Positions 54,829 to 62,645 of a stretch of 64,000 nucleotides of DNA are shown here, in pieces. Each line of letters begins with the position of its first letter. Within the stretch, counting starts at the first letter, position 1. The translations under genes were made by a program, and so were the position numbers. The notes beneath the pieces were generated by a model. It had not been told where the DNA came from and did no database searches. It worked only from the letters and a program-made list of their open reading frames with translations. Origin of the DNA: JBBDXA01 sp040902585 (lineage in GTDB: Bacteria; Planctomycetota; Phycisphaerae; Phycisphaerales; Phycisphaeraceae); the NCBI GenBank assembly GCA_040902585.1, contig JBBDXA010000238.1, positions 1 to 64,000 on the forward strand, given 5' to 3'.

Positions 54829-57291
54829 ATGTTGACCTTGTTCTCCAACCCGACCACCCTCGCCGCCGGCCCTATGGACTGGCTGCTGGGGTTGTCGCGT
54901 CTGACCACGGGCGATCCGAAGGCGGAGCTGGGCTGGCGGTTTCCGCTGGAAGCGCTGGAGTGGGCGGCGATCATCATTGTCGCGGCGCTCTTTGCGGGTT
55001 GGAGTTACAGCAAGCTGATGGGGCCGCGCAAGGCGCGGTACACATTGGCGACGTTGCGAGCGCTGCTCATTGTGTTCATCGCCGCGCTCTTGTCGGGGCC
55101 GATGCTGGTGGTGGAAGACTATCGGCTTGATCCGGACTGGTTGCTGGTGCTGGTGGATCGCAGCGCGTCGATGACGATACGGGATGTGATCGAAGACCCC
55201 GGCACGGGTGCTTCAAGCACCCGTGCCGGGGGCCCTGAAACGCGCGACGAAGCCTTGCGCCGCGCCCTGGGTAAACACGCCGCGCTTTTTACCCCCGAGC
55301 GCCTCGGTAAGGATCGCCGCATCGTCTGGCTCGGGTTCGACAGTTCCACGCGCGAGATCGACGCCCCGGGTCGTCCCAGCGCAGACGCCAAAGGCCTGGC
55401 CACGCTCCCGCCTGCCGACGGCTCGAGCACCGCGATACGCACCGCCATCGAACAGGCTTTGCAGCGCACCGTCGGCCGGCAGGTCGCGGGCATCGTGCTT
55501 TTTTCCGATGGGCGCACGCCGCAGTCCACCGGGCCTGAGGTCATCACGCGTCTTCAGCAGCATCGCATCGGCGTGTATCCGGTGCCGCTGGGCGCGGAGC
55601 AGTCGCCTTTGAATATCGCCATCGCGCGGGTGGACATGCCTGAGCGGGCGTACATCAACGACACGGTGCCGGTGACCGTCACGCTTGATTTGTTTCCCGC
55701 CGATGCGCCGGTCGAGTCGGATCGCCTGACGGTGCGCCTGATCGACAAGCAGACGGGTAAGACGCTGGATGAGCGCAGCGGGCGCGATGTGAATATCAAC
55801 AAGCCGATCCGCTTGCTGACGGAATCGAAGCTGGCGGGCAAACAGACGTGGCGCGTGGAGGTCGTGTACGACGCGGCTCCGGATGCCCCGGTGGCGAAGC
55901 GCGAGCTGATGACGGATGACAACAGCGAAGAGGCGACGATCGAGCTGATCGATCGGCCGATCCGCGTGCTGTATGTCGAAGGCTATCCGCGCTGGGAATA
56001 TCGCTACTTGAAGACGATGCTCATGCGTGAAAAATCCATCGACTCGAGCATGATGCTGCTCAGCGCCGACCGTGCCTTCGCGCAGGAGGGTGATTCGCCG
56101 ATCACGCGCTTGCCTGTGTCCAGTGAGGAGCTGCGGCCGTATGACGTGATCCTGATCGGCGATGTGCCGGCGACGTATTTCAGCGCCGAGCAACTGGCGC
56201 AGATGCGCGATCATGTGGCGATCAACGGCGCGGGGATCATCTGGATCGCCGGCGAATACAGCATGCCGCGCAGTTATGACAACACCACGCTGGAAGACCT
56301 GTTGCCGATGACGAATCCCGCGGCGGTGCAGCGCGTGGACCCCGCGCTGGGGCCGATCCTGATGCGCCCGCAGCCGCTAGCCGAGGCGCTCAATGTGTTG
56401 CGTCTGCGGTCGAATCCGGAGGCGGACCTGCGCACCCGCGCGACGACGGCAGCCTGGCCCAAGGACTTGCCGGCGTTTGAGTGGGCGCAGGACATCGGCA
56501 GGCTCAAGCCCACCACGGAAACACTCGCGACTTCGCAGGACCTGGGCACCGCCCCGATTCCGCTGGTGACCCGCGTGCGCTACGGCGCGGGGCAGTCCAT
56601 TTATCTTGCTTCCGATGAAACCTGGCGCTGGCGGTTCGGGCGCGGCGAACTGTACTCGCAGCAGTATTGGATTCAGCTCATCCGCCTGATCGCGCGGGAG
56701 CGATTGCAGCAGCGCGATGACCGGGTGTACATGCAGGTCTCGCATCGGCGGGTGGAGCCGGCCCAGACGGTGATCGTCAAGCTCGTGGTGCGCGATCCCC
56801 TGATCCTTCAGCGCAATCTCTCCAAGATCAGCGTCGCGGTGTCCAAGGCGGACGATCCTTCGCAGCGCGTGCTGGAGCGACTGGACCTGACGCAGACGGG
56901 CGAGGCCGATCCGAATCGACCGGCAGGCGAAGTGCGCGAGTATTCGGCACAGTGGCAGCCAAGCGCGGCGGGGGACCTGACGCTGCGGGTGATCGAATCC
57001 GGGCTGGATGATCTGGGCATCACCGAGTCGATCGATGTGGTCCACCCTGCGGACGAAACGCGACAGGTCGCCACCGATCACGGTCGGCTCAAGGCCCTCG
57101 CCGAGGCCACCGGCGGACAGGTTGTGAACCTGAACGAACTCGACTCGCTCGCCACGCTCATTCCCTCGCGGGCCCAGCGCACGGAGAACGACATCCGCGA
57201 ACCGCTTTGGGACTCGCCCCTGGCGCTGATCCTGGTGCTGCTGCTGATCACCGCCGAGTGGATCGGGCGTAAGGCGATTCGTCTGGTATGA
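54829..57291 (+). CDS. Membrane von Willebrand domain protein with GATase-like region
   Basis: An 820-residue protein. Two N-terminal membrane helices (AAIIIVAALFAGWSY and LLIVFIAALLSGPML) are followed by a von Willebrand domain with a MIDAS of the DxSxS type (VDRSASM, Asp110). Beta-sandwich domains and a glutamine-amidotransferase-like region (IRVLYVEGYPRWEYRYLK, LIGDVPATYFSAEQL) come next, and a C-terminal helix (LALILVLLLITAEWIG). Residues 123-135 after the MIDAS are encoded by a perfect 35-base palindrome (55197-55231). It is the last gene of the moxR operon and probably a membrane component of the same complex. Confidence 0.88.
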   Translation: MLTLFSNPTTLAAGPMDWLLGLSRLTTGDPKAELGWRFPLEALEWAAIIIVAALFAGWSYSKLMGPRKARYTLATLRALLIVFIAALLSGPMLVVEDYRLDPDWLLVLVDRSASMTIRDVIEDPGTGASSTRAGGPETRDEALRRALGKHAALFTPERLGKDRRIVWLGFDSSTREIDAPGRPSADAKGLATLPPADGSSTAIRTAIEQALQRTVGRQVAGIVLFSDGRTPQSTGPEVITRLQQHRIGVYPVPLGAEQSPLNIAIARVDMPERAYINDTVPVTVTLDLFPADAPVESDRLTVRLIDKQTGKTLDERSGRDVNINKPIRLLTESKLAGKQTWRVEVVYDAAPDAPVAKRELMTDDNSEEATIELIDRPIRVLYVEGYPRWEYRYLKTMLMREKSIDSSMMLLSADRAFAQEGDSPITRLPVSSEELRPYDVILIGDVPATYFSAEQLAQMRDHVAINGAGIIWIAGEYSMPRSYDNTTLEDLLPMTNPAAVQRVDPALGPILMRPQPLAEALNVLRLRSNPEADLRTRATTAAWPKDLPAFEWAQDIGRLKPTTETLATSQDLGTAPIPLVTRVRYGAGQSIYLASDETWRWRFGRGELYSQQYWIQLIRLIARERLQQRDDRVYMQVSHRRVEPAQTVIVKLVVRDPLILQRNLSKISVAVSKADDPSQRVLERLDLTQTGEADPNRPAGEVREYSAQWQPSAAGDLTLRVIESGLDDLGITESIDVVHPADETRQVATDHGRLKALAEATGGQVVNLNELDSLATLIPSRAQRTENDIREPLWDSPLALILVLLLITAEWIGRKAIRLV
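55197..55231. repeat. Perfect 17-bp-arm palindrome inside the vWA gene
   Basis: CCCCGGCACGGGTGCTT, one C, then the exact reverse complement. It is in frame and encodes about DPGTGASSTRAGG, just after the MIDAS motif. A different sequence occupies the matching place in the DUF58 gene. Confidence 0.97.
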
Positions 57292-57392
57292 TGCCACCCT
57301 CGCGGCTCAGGCCCCAGTTTTGCACTCTGAAGGAACGCCGGCTTGGACTGCGCGACAAGTGCGCGCTTGAGCCTCGAATCCAACAAGCGGAT

Positions 57393-57638
57393 TGTCTCTC
57401 GCAAAGGCACAAAGCCCGCAAAGAGATATTTGTAGTCTTTGAATAACCTGACGCGATCGTTTCATAAGGAAAGCAGGAAACAAGGAAACAAGGAAAGGAA
57501 GGCTGAAAAACAATATCATTCCTACCTTCCTTTTTTCCTGCTTTCCTTATAAAACGTCTGAGTGGAGGTTATTCAGAAGTCCCCTGTATAGAAAATGATT
57601 CCGTTCCAACTTTGCGAGCTTTGCGCCTTTGCGAGAGC
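57393..57638. repeat. Compound fold-back: outer CGCAAAGG arms around the AATAACC element
   Basis: The outer left arm (57393-57423, TCTCGCAAAGGCACAAAG) pairs with an outer right arm (57609-57638, CTTTGCGCCTTTGCGAGAG). The AATAACCT element (57439-57576) is nested inside. The structure fills the 57292-57649 gap; no gene is seen in it. Confidence 0.85.
57439..57576. repeat. AATAACCT fold-back element, copy B
   Basis: Ends TTGAATAACCT and AGGTTATTCAG; inner arms CATAAGGAAAGCAGGAAA and TTTCCTGCTTTCCTTAT. It is homologous to 36882-37008, with a different middle. Confidence 0.88.
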
Positions 57639-57649
57639 TTTTCTGAGCG

Positions 57650-59563
57650 ATGATGAAGACCATTACCTTCGGAACTTCCATGCCTGTTGCCACCGCTGCC
57701 ATTCCGTTCAACGTCTCCCCCGAAGTGCAGGACATCCTCCAGAACTGCAAGGGCTACACGATCCCCGCCAGCGTCGAAGAGCTGATCGAAGCGTCGGTCA
57801 AGGATGTGGGGCCTGACGGCTGGCAGGATGTGGGGTACGACGTGCCGGGCCGGGGGTTCCAAGTCGAAGCCCGCGCCTGCCGTGTGAAGAACGGCATTGC
57901 CGCCAACTACACCGATGCTTACATGCGTCGCCGCGATCCGGACTGCATGTTCATCGGCGACGAACTGGCCACCAACAAGCAGCGGTTCAAGGACACTTTC
58001 AAGAAGGAATTCGCCGAGGTGCGCGGCGAGACGTTTGAGTGGCTCAAGAGCCAGGAACTGTGCGTGTTCCCGTTCGTCTGCGGCGACAAAGCCAGTGGCC
58101 TGCCCGCGCTGGTCGTCGCCCCCGCCAACGCCGGTTTCTTCGCCCTCGGTCTGGCCATGCTCCAGGGCATGCTCACGCCCAGGCAAACGCCCAAGACCTT
58201 CACGCCCCGCGCCGTCATCTACGTCGCCCCTCCTTTCCGCCACACGCATTTTGACGGCGGACAGGTCGTCGTTCACAACCGCACCAAAGGCCTGCACGAA
58301 CTGTTCAGCTACAACCTCTACCCCGGCCCCAGCGCCAAGAAGGGCGTCTACGGCGTGCTCATCAGCCTCGGCGAACAGGAAGGCTGGGTCACCGCTCACT
58401 GCTCCACCGTTCAGGTCATCACGCCGTACGACAACATCGTCACCATCATGCACGAAGGCGCTTCGGGCGGCGGCAAGAGCGAAATGCTCGAGCATGTGCA
58501 TCGTGAAAGTGACGGCCGGCTGCTGCTGGGCCGCAACGTGGTCGATGGCGAAGAGGCGCACCTCGCTCTGCCGCGCACGTGTGAACTGCGGCCGGTGACG
58601 GATGACATGGCCCTGTGTCTGCCTTCGCTTCAGGGCGATGACAAGAAGCTTTCACTCAAGGACGCGGAAGATGCGTGGTTCGTTCGCGTGAATCACATTG
58701 ACGAGTACGGCACCGACCCGCACCTGGAAGCGCTGACCGTTCGCCCGCCCGTGCCGCTGCTCTTTTTAAACATCGAAGCGACGCCCGGCGCGACGACGCT
58801 GATCTGGGAGCCGATCATGGACGAACCGGGCAAGCCTTGCCCGAATCCTCGCGTGATCGTGCCCAGGCATTGCGTGCCTCACGTGGTCAACGGCCCGGTC
58901 ACGGTCGATATCCGCAGCTTCGGCGTGCGCACGCCGCCCTGCACCGAAGCGAAGCCGACTTACGGCATCCTCGGCATGCTTCAGATTCTCCCGCCTGCGC
59001 TGGCGTGGCTGTGGCGACTGGTCGCGCCGCGCGGGCACGGCAACCCGTCCATCGTCGGCGGCTCAGGCCTGGAGAGCGAAGGCGTCGGCTCCTACTGGCC
59101 CTTCGCCACCGGCCGGCGCGTCGATCAGGCCAACCTGCTCCTGAAGCAGATCGAACGCACCACCCGCACCGCCTTCGTGCTCACGCCCAACCAGCACGTG
59201 GGCTCTTGGAAGACCGGCTTCATGCCGCAGTGGATCGTGCGCGAATATCTCTCCCGCCGCGGCGGCGCCCGCTTCCGCCCCGAGCAGGTCGCCCCGGCCC
59301 GCTGCCCGCTGCTGGGAAGCGTGCCCAAGCAGATCGTCGTCGAGAGCACGCACATCCCCGTTCACTTCCTGCGCGTCGAGATGCAGCCGGAAGTCGGGTT
59401 GGAGGCGTACGACAAGGGTGCCCAGTTGCTGACCAATTTCTTCCGCGAGACGCTTGAGAAATACCTCGAACCGGACCTGCTGCCGTTGGGCCGCTGGATC
59501 ATCGAGGCGTTCCTGAACGGCGCGACGGTGGAGGATTACGTCAAGCTGCTCCCGCCCGAATGA
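57650..59563 (+). CDS. DUF4914-type protein with PEPCK-like P-loop
   Basis: A 637-residue soluble protein. Near residue 268 it has HEGASGGGKSEMLEH, a P-loop of the kind seen in phosphoenolpyruvate carboxykinase and HPr kinase (GxxGxGKS). The total length and this motif agree with the DUF4914 family as I remember it. The conserved surroundings (FPFVCGDKASGLPALVVAPANAG, TPYDNIVTIMHEGASG, GSWKTGFMPQW) suggest an enzyme that binds a nucleotide, but no reaction is known to me. An alternative start is 57680 (MPVATAAIP). The gene stands alone after the compound fold-back element. Confidence 0.8.
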   Translation: MMKTITFGTSMPVATAAIPFNVSPEVQDILQNCKGYTIPASVEELIEASVKDVGPDGWQDVGYDVPGRGFQVEARACRVKNGIAANYTDAYMRRRDPDCMFIGDELATNKQRFKDTFKKEFAEVRGETFEWLKSQELCVFPFVCGDKASGLPALVVAPANAGFFALGLAMLQGMLTPRQTPKTFTPRAVIYVAPPFRHTHFDGGQVVVHNRTKGLHELFSYNLYPGPSAKKGVYGVLISLGEQEGWVTAHCSTVQVITPYDNIVTIMHEGASGGGKSEMLEHVHRESDGRLLLGRNVVDGEEAHLALPRTCELRPVTDDMALCLPSLQGDDKKLSLKDAEDAWFVRVNHIDEYGTDPHLEALTVRPPVPLLFLNIEATPGATTLIWEPIMDEPGKPCPNPRVIVPRHCVPHVVNGPVTVDIRSFGVRTPPCTEAKPTYGILGMLQILPPALAWLWRLVAPRGHGNPSIVGGSGLESEGVGSYWPFATGRRVDQANLLLKQIERTTRTAFVLTPNQHVGSWKTGFMPQWIVREYLSRRGGARFRPEQVAPARCPLLGSVPKQIVVESTHIPVHFLRVEMQPEVGLEAYDKGAQLLTNFFRETLEKYLEPDLLPLGRWIIEAFLNGATVEDYVKLLPPE

Positions 59564-59612
59564 ACCGCTTGCGGCTTCGCACTCCCCGCCCGGCGCGCTC
59601 CATGTTCCTTCC

Positions 59613-61445
59613 TCAGTCAAACAGCAGCTCCACCAGCGCCCGATCCGCCCGCAGTTCCGCGATGTTGGGCTTCAGCGGAAACTTCGGATTCGAATATGCC
59701 CTCATCGAAGGCGTCACCGTCACCGCCCCCGCCCCCTCTTCGACAGGCGTCCACAGCGTCTGCGGCGGCGCGCCCTTGGACTTGAAAAGATAGGGGTCAG
59801 CCGTGATCGCGGTCTTGCCCTTGTACTTCGCGCCGGCCACGAACGTGCAGCCGAAGTAATTGCATTGCTGCGAGGTCAACACGATCGAAGGGGGAATCGA
59901 GCAGCCGGCGAAGTTACATGAATCGATCTTTCGCAGGTTGTGCCGCAGCGGGCCCGTCGCATCGGGAAACGTCATGAAGGTGATCGTGCAGTTGGTGATC
60001 GTGATGCCGTAGTCCACTTCCGTCAGCTTGGGGAACTTGCACGCGTGAATCAGGCAGTGATCGAAAGTCCAGCGCGAGGACCAGTTCGACCACCATGCCC
60101 CGCCCTTGCGGAAGGTGCAGTTCTCGAACACGGTATACTTCGCGTTCAGCGACCCGTGCAGATCCTGAATGATCTCCACATTCTTGAAAACGATGGGCTT
60201 GTTCGCCTCGCCTTGCAGCACCAGCCCGCCTTTGGTCTGAAGGTTGAACTTGCCGCCGTGGATCTCCACACCGGGCGCGACCCTCAGCTTCACGTTCTCC
60301 TTGCCGATCACCCTGATGGTGCCGGTGATGACGTAGGGTGCCTTCGTGTTGTCGAACGTGACATCCGCATCGACATCCAGATCGGCGACGCGCGGGGGGA
60401 TGATCTTCACCTCCGGCGTTGTCGGCTGCGTTGGCGTGGTCGGGGTCGTGGGCGTGTTCACCACGGGTCCGGGCTTGTCCTCCAGCGCCGCTTCCAGTTC
60501 GCGCAGGAACAGCGAGGCTTTGGTGCGTGAAGCGTCGTTCTCTGAGTGCATGAATAGAAACCGCGCGTAGCCGACCCTGGCGCGCTCCTGCATGTCCCGC
60601 TTCGCATGGGCAGGCGCCTGTCCGGCCAGGGCGCGATACCAGTCGCCCATCACCAGCGACTCGGGCCCTGTCCACGAACTCACCTCCCGCGCCGCGATCG
60701 CGACATTCGCCGCCAGCGTCGCATCGCCTGTCCGCTCCGCCGGTCGAATCGCATCGGTCGGGTTATTCATCTCGATGACCAGCAGATCGACAATCGCCTT
60801 CGCCGTCGCCTTGTCGTTCGCATCGACCAGCAGCCTCTCTTGAAGGGCGCGCAGCTTCGCCTGCGCCGCCGCCGCGCTCGTCAAGGCTTCCAGCTTCTCG
60901 CGGATCTCCGCCGCCTCGGTCAGCTTGAGTTGCGTAGCCACGCTCAGCGCCTGGCGCAGGTACGCCGTCGCCTCGCCTGCATCACCGTCCTCGCGCGCCT
61001 CGTCCGCCGCGTCGGACAATTCCTTCACCAGGCCTGCGCCCACGGCTGCCCGGTCCGCCACCGTCGCCTTGATGAAGCTCAGGCGCGCCAGCTTCGTAAT
61101 CTTCTCGCGCATCGCCGGTCGCTGTTTCGAGTCTGCCTGCGCGATCAGCCGTGATGCGTCGATCGCCGTGGCGTAACCCTCGGGCGCGTTCTCGGCGAAG
61201 TCGCTCGCCTTCTGCGCGAAGTAGAGCTGGATCGCCGGGGCATCGGTGATGGTCCGCGCCGCCTCGAGCACCTTGGCGGCAAAGGCGACATCATCCGCCT
61301 TGTCGCGCGAAGCGAGCACCTGCCTTGCCTCGGCGCTGTAAAGGTCATTGAATAGTTTCGCGGGGTCATCCGCCGCGCCGACCGGGGCCGCGCCCAGCGA
61401 TATCGTCAGATAAAGAACCGCAACCCGCCATTGAGTACCCGCCAT
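59613..61445 (-). CDS. Secreted helical plus beta-helix protein
   Basis: A 610-residue exported protein with a signal peptide (VAVLYLTISLGAAPVGA). The first half is alpha-helical and alanine-rich (TPR-like). A Thr/Pro linker (TPTTPTTPTQPTTPE) leads to a right-handed beta-helix with FENCTFRKGG, FDHCLIHACKF and ITNCTITFMTF rungs. Such beta-helices often bind or cleave polysaccharides; no catalytic residues are recognised. Convergent with the DUF4914-type gene. The 61446-61759 gap holds the CCCTCCC fold-back element. Confidence 0.8.
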   Translation of the reverse strand: MAGTQWRVAVLYLTISLGAAPVGAADDPAKLFNDLYSAEARQVLASRDKADDVAFAAKVLEAARTITDAPAIQLYFAQKASDFAENAPEGYATAIDASRLIAQADSKQRPAMREKITKLARLSFIKATVADRAAVGAGLVKELSDAADEAREDGDAGEATAYLRQALSVATQLKLTEAAEIREKLEALTSAAAAQAKLRALQERLLVDANDKATAKAIVDLLVIEMNNPTDAIRPAERTGDATLAANVAIAAREVSSWTGPESLVMGDWYRALAGQAPAHAKRDMQERARVGYARFLFMHSENDASRTKASLFLRELEAALEDKPGPVVNTPTTPTTPTQPTTPEVKIIPPRVADLDVDADVTFDNTKAPYVITGTIRVIGKENVKLRVAPGVEIHGGKFNLQTKGGLVLQGEANKPIVFKNVEIIQDLHGSLNAKYTVFENCTFRKGGAWWSNWSSRWTFDHCLIHACKFPKLTEVDYGITITNCTITFMTFPDATGPLRHNLRKIDSCNFAGCSIPPSIVLTSQQCNYFGCTFVAGAKYKGKTAITADPYLFKSKGAPPQTLWTPVEEGAGAVTVTPSMRAYSNPKFPLKPNIAELRADRALVELLFD

Positions 61446-61565
61446 GTGTTATCTCCCTGGATCGCCCGGAATGTGCCAAGTGATAGAACGGCCCACCCGC
61501 CCGATGCTTGCATTGTAAGGCAGTGAACTCGAATCCGGTTGATAAACCTTTGCGGCCGGTTCGAA

Positions 61566-61696
61566 CTCCCCTCCCTCCCAGGGAGGGGCCGGGGGAAGAT
61601 CAGGCGCACGTCAACCTGATCGCCACGAATCAAGCGGGCGTCTCCCCACTCGAACGCCCGACCCTCCCCTCGCCCCTCCCTGGAAAGGAGGGGAAT
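61566..61696. repeat. Fold-back element with CCCCTCCCTCC arms
   Basis: The left arm (about 61567-61599, CCCCTCCCTCCCAGGGAGGG) is inverted imperfectly at about 61660-61695 (CCCTCCCTGGAAAGGAGGGG). It is a C/G-rich element of the kind often seen between bacterial genes. Nothing else is seen between the beta-helix and ParD genes. Confidence 0.8.
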
Positions 61697-61759
61697 AAGA
61701 CACTCGAAAACGATTGACTGCCCCCGCCGCGCATCGTACGCTTGAATAAGGAATCCGCG

Positions 61760-62092
61760 ATGACCTTGCACCTTTCCAAAGAGATTCAGAACCTGATCGA
61801 CCGCCGCGTTGCCGAGGCCGGCTACGACTCCGCGCAGGCGTACGTCGAGAAGCTCATCCTCGAAGACGAAGCCCGTCAGCTTCGCGCCCGCGCCGAAGTC
61901 GCCGGCCCGCCGATCGATGAGTACATCGAAAGCCTGCCGCCGGAGAAGCAGGCGAAGGCGAAGAAGGTTCTGGAGCAGATGCTGCTGGAGGGGTTGAACA
62001 GCGAATCCATCCTTGCGGATGATGCGTTCTGGGAGAAAAAGAAGTCCGACTACATCAAACGGCAGCAATCCAAGAGGCAAGCTCAAGCGTGA
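61760..62092 (+). CDS. ParD-like antitoxin
   Basis: A 110-residue protein with a ribbon-helix-helix-type N-terminus (MTLHLSKEIQNLIDRRVAEA) and an acidic helical tail (EKKKSDYIKRQQSKR). It is followed by a ParE-like gene that starts inside its stop codon (GTGA overlap). AAGGAAT precedes the ATG at 61760. The pair would neutralise the ParE toxin and repress the operon (family knowledge). Confidence 0.82.
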   Translation: MTLHLSKEIQNLIDRRVAEAGYDSAQAYVEKLILEDEARQLRARAEVAGPPIDEYIESLPPEKQAKAKKVLEQMLLEGLNSESILADDAFWEKKKSDYIKRQQSKRQAQA

Positions 62093-62415
62093 AGCGAGTT
62101 GTATGTTTGCGTGAACAGGCAAGCCGAGAACTTGACGACTGCGTCGAGTACATCGCCGGCGACAGCATTGACAACGCGATCCGCCTGTTCGATGCGGCAA
62201 AGGCCACCTTTGAAGACCTTGCTGATTCGCCCGGGCTCGGGCGGAGCTACCCTTCTAATGTCGCAGGACTTGCCGGTCTGAGAAAGTGGAACATCCCGGG
62301 ATTTCAAGATTTCCTGGTGTTCTATCTCGTCTTTGAGGACCGCGTTGAAATCGTCCGCGTGATCCACGGCGCTCGTAATCTTCCCGACGAACTGAATAAC
62401 ACCGAGATGCCCTAG
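62089..62415 (+). CDS. ParE/RelE-superfamily toxin
   Basis: A 108-residue protein of the RelE/ParE fold: LREQASRELDDCVEYIAGDS at the start, GLGRSYPSNVAGLAGLRKWN and IPGFQDFLVFYLVFEDRVEI in the core, and VIRVIHGARNL at the end, the classic ParE C-terminal strand motif. It begins at a GTG that overlaps the antitoxin stop. Whether it poisons gyrase (ParE) or cleaves mRNA (RelE) cannot be read from the sequence. Confidence 0.88.
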   Translation: MKRVVCLREQASRELDDCVEYIAGDSIDNAIRLFDAAKATFEDLADSPGLGRSYPSNVAGLAGLRKWNIPGFQDFLVFYLVFEDRVEIVRVIHGARNLPDELNNTEMP

Positions 62416-62594
62416 CCGCTCGCGGCTTCGCGCTCCCGCCTTCCCCCGCCGCTGCCCTTCCCCCTGTAACACCCCCTTCCCCCGCGCATCCCTTTTCAAG
62501 GGAACCTGCGCCCCGCCCAATCCGTCCAATCCTTCGGGACGGGTATCCGCGCCGATTTTTCGCTTGTATGACCGCCCCTGTGCCCTATCATGTT

Positions 62595-62627
62595 CAGGGC
62601 CGCCCGCATCACGCCGGCCCTGTTTTT
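62595..62627 (+). terminator. Terminator-like hairpin ahead of the last gene
   Basis: CAGGGCCG, a 12-base loop, CGGCCCTG and five T. It may end the ParDE transcript or act as an attenuator, since a -10-like TATCAT (62586-62591) lies just before it and the next gene starts 19 bases after it. Confidence 0.65.
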
Positions 62628-62645
62628 CAAGCGGAATTTTGCCTC

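Noticed and set aside
61446..61759. Possible tRNA from a GGTTCGAACTC segment
   Set aside because: No acceptor or anticodon stem can be folded around it; it is the edge of a C-rich fold-back.
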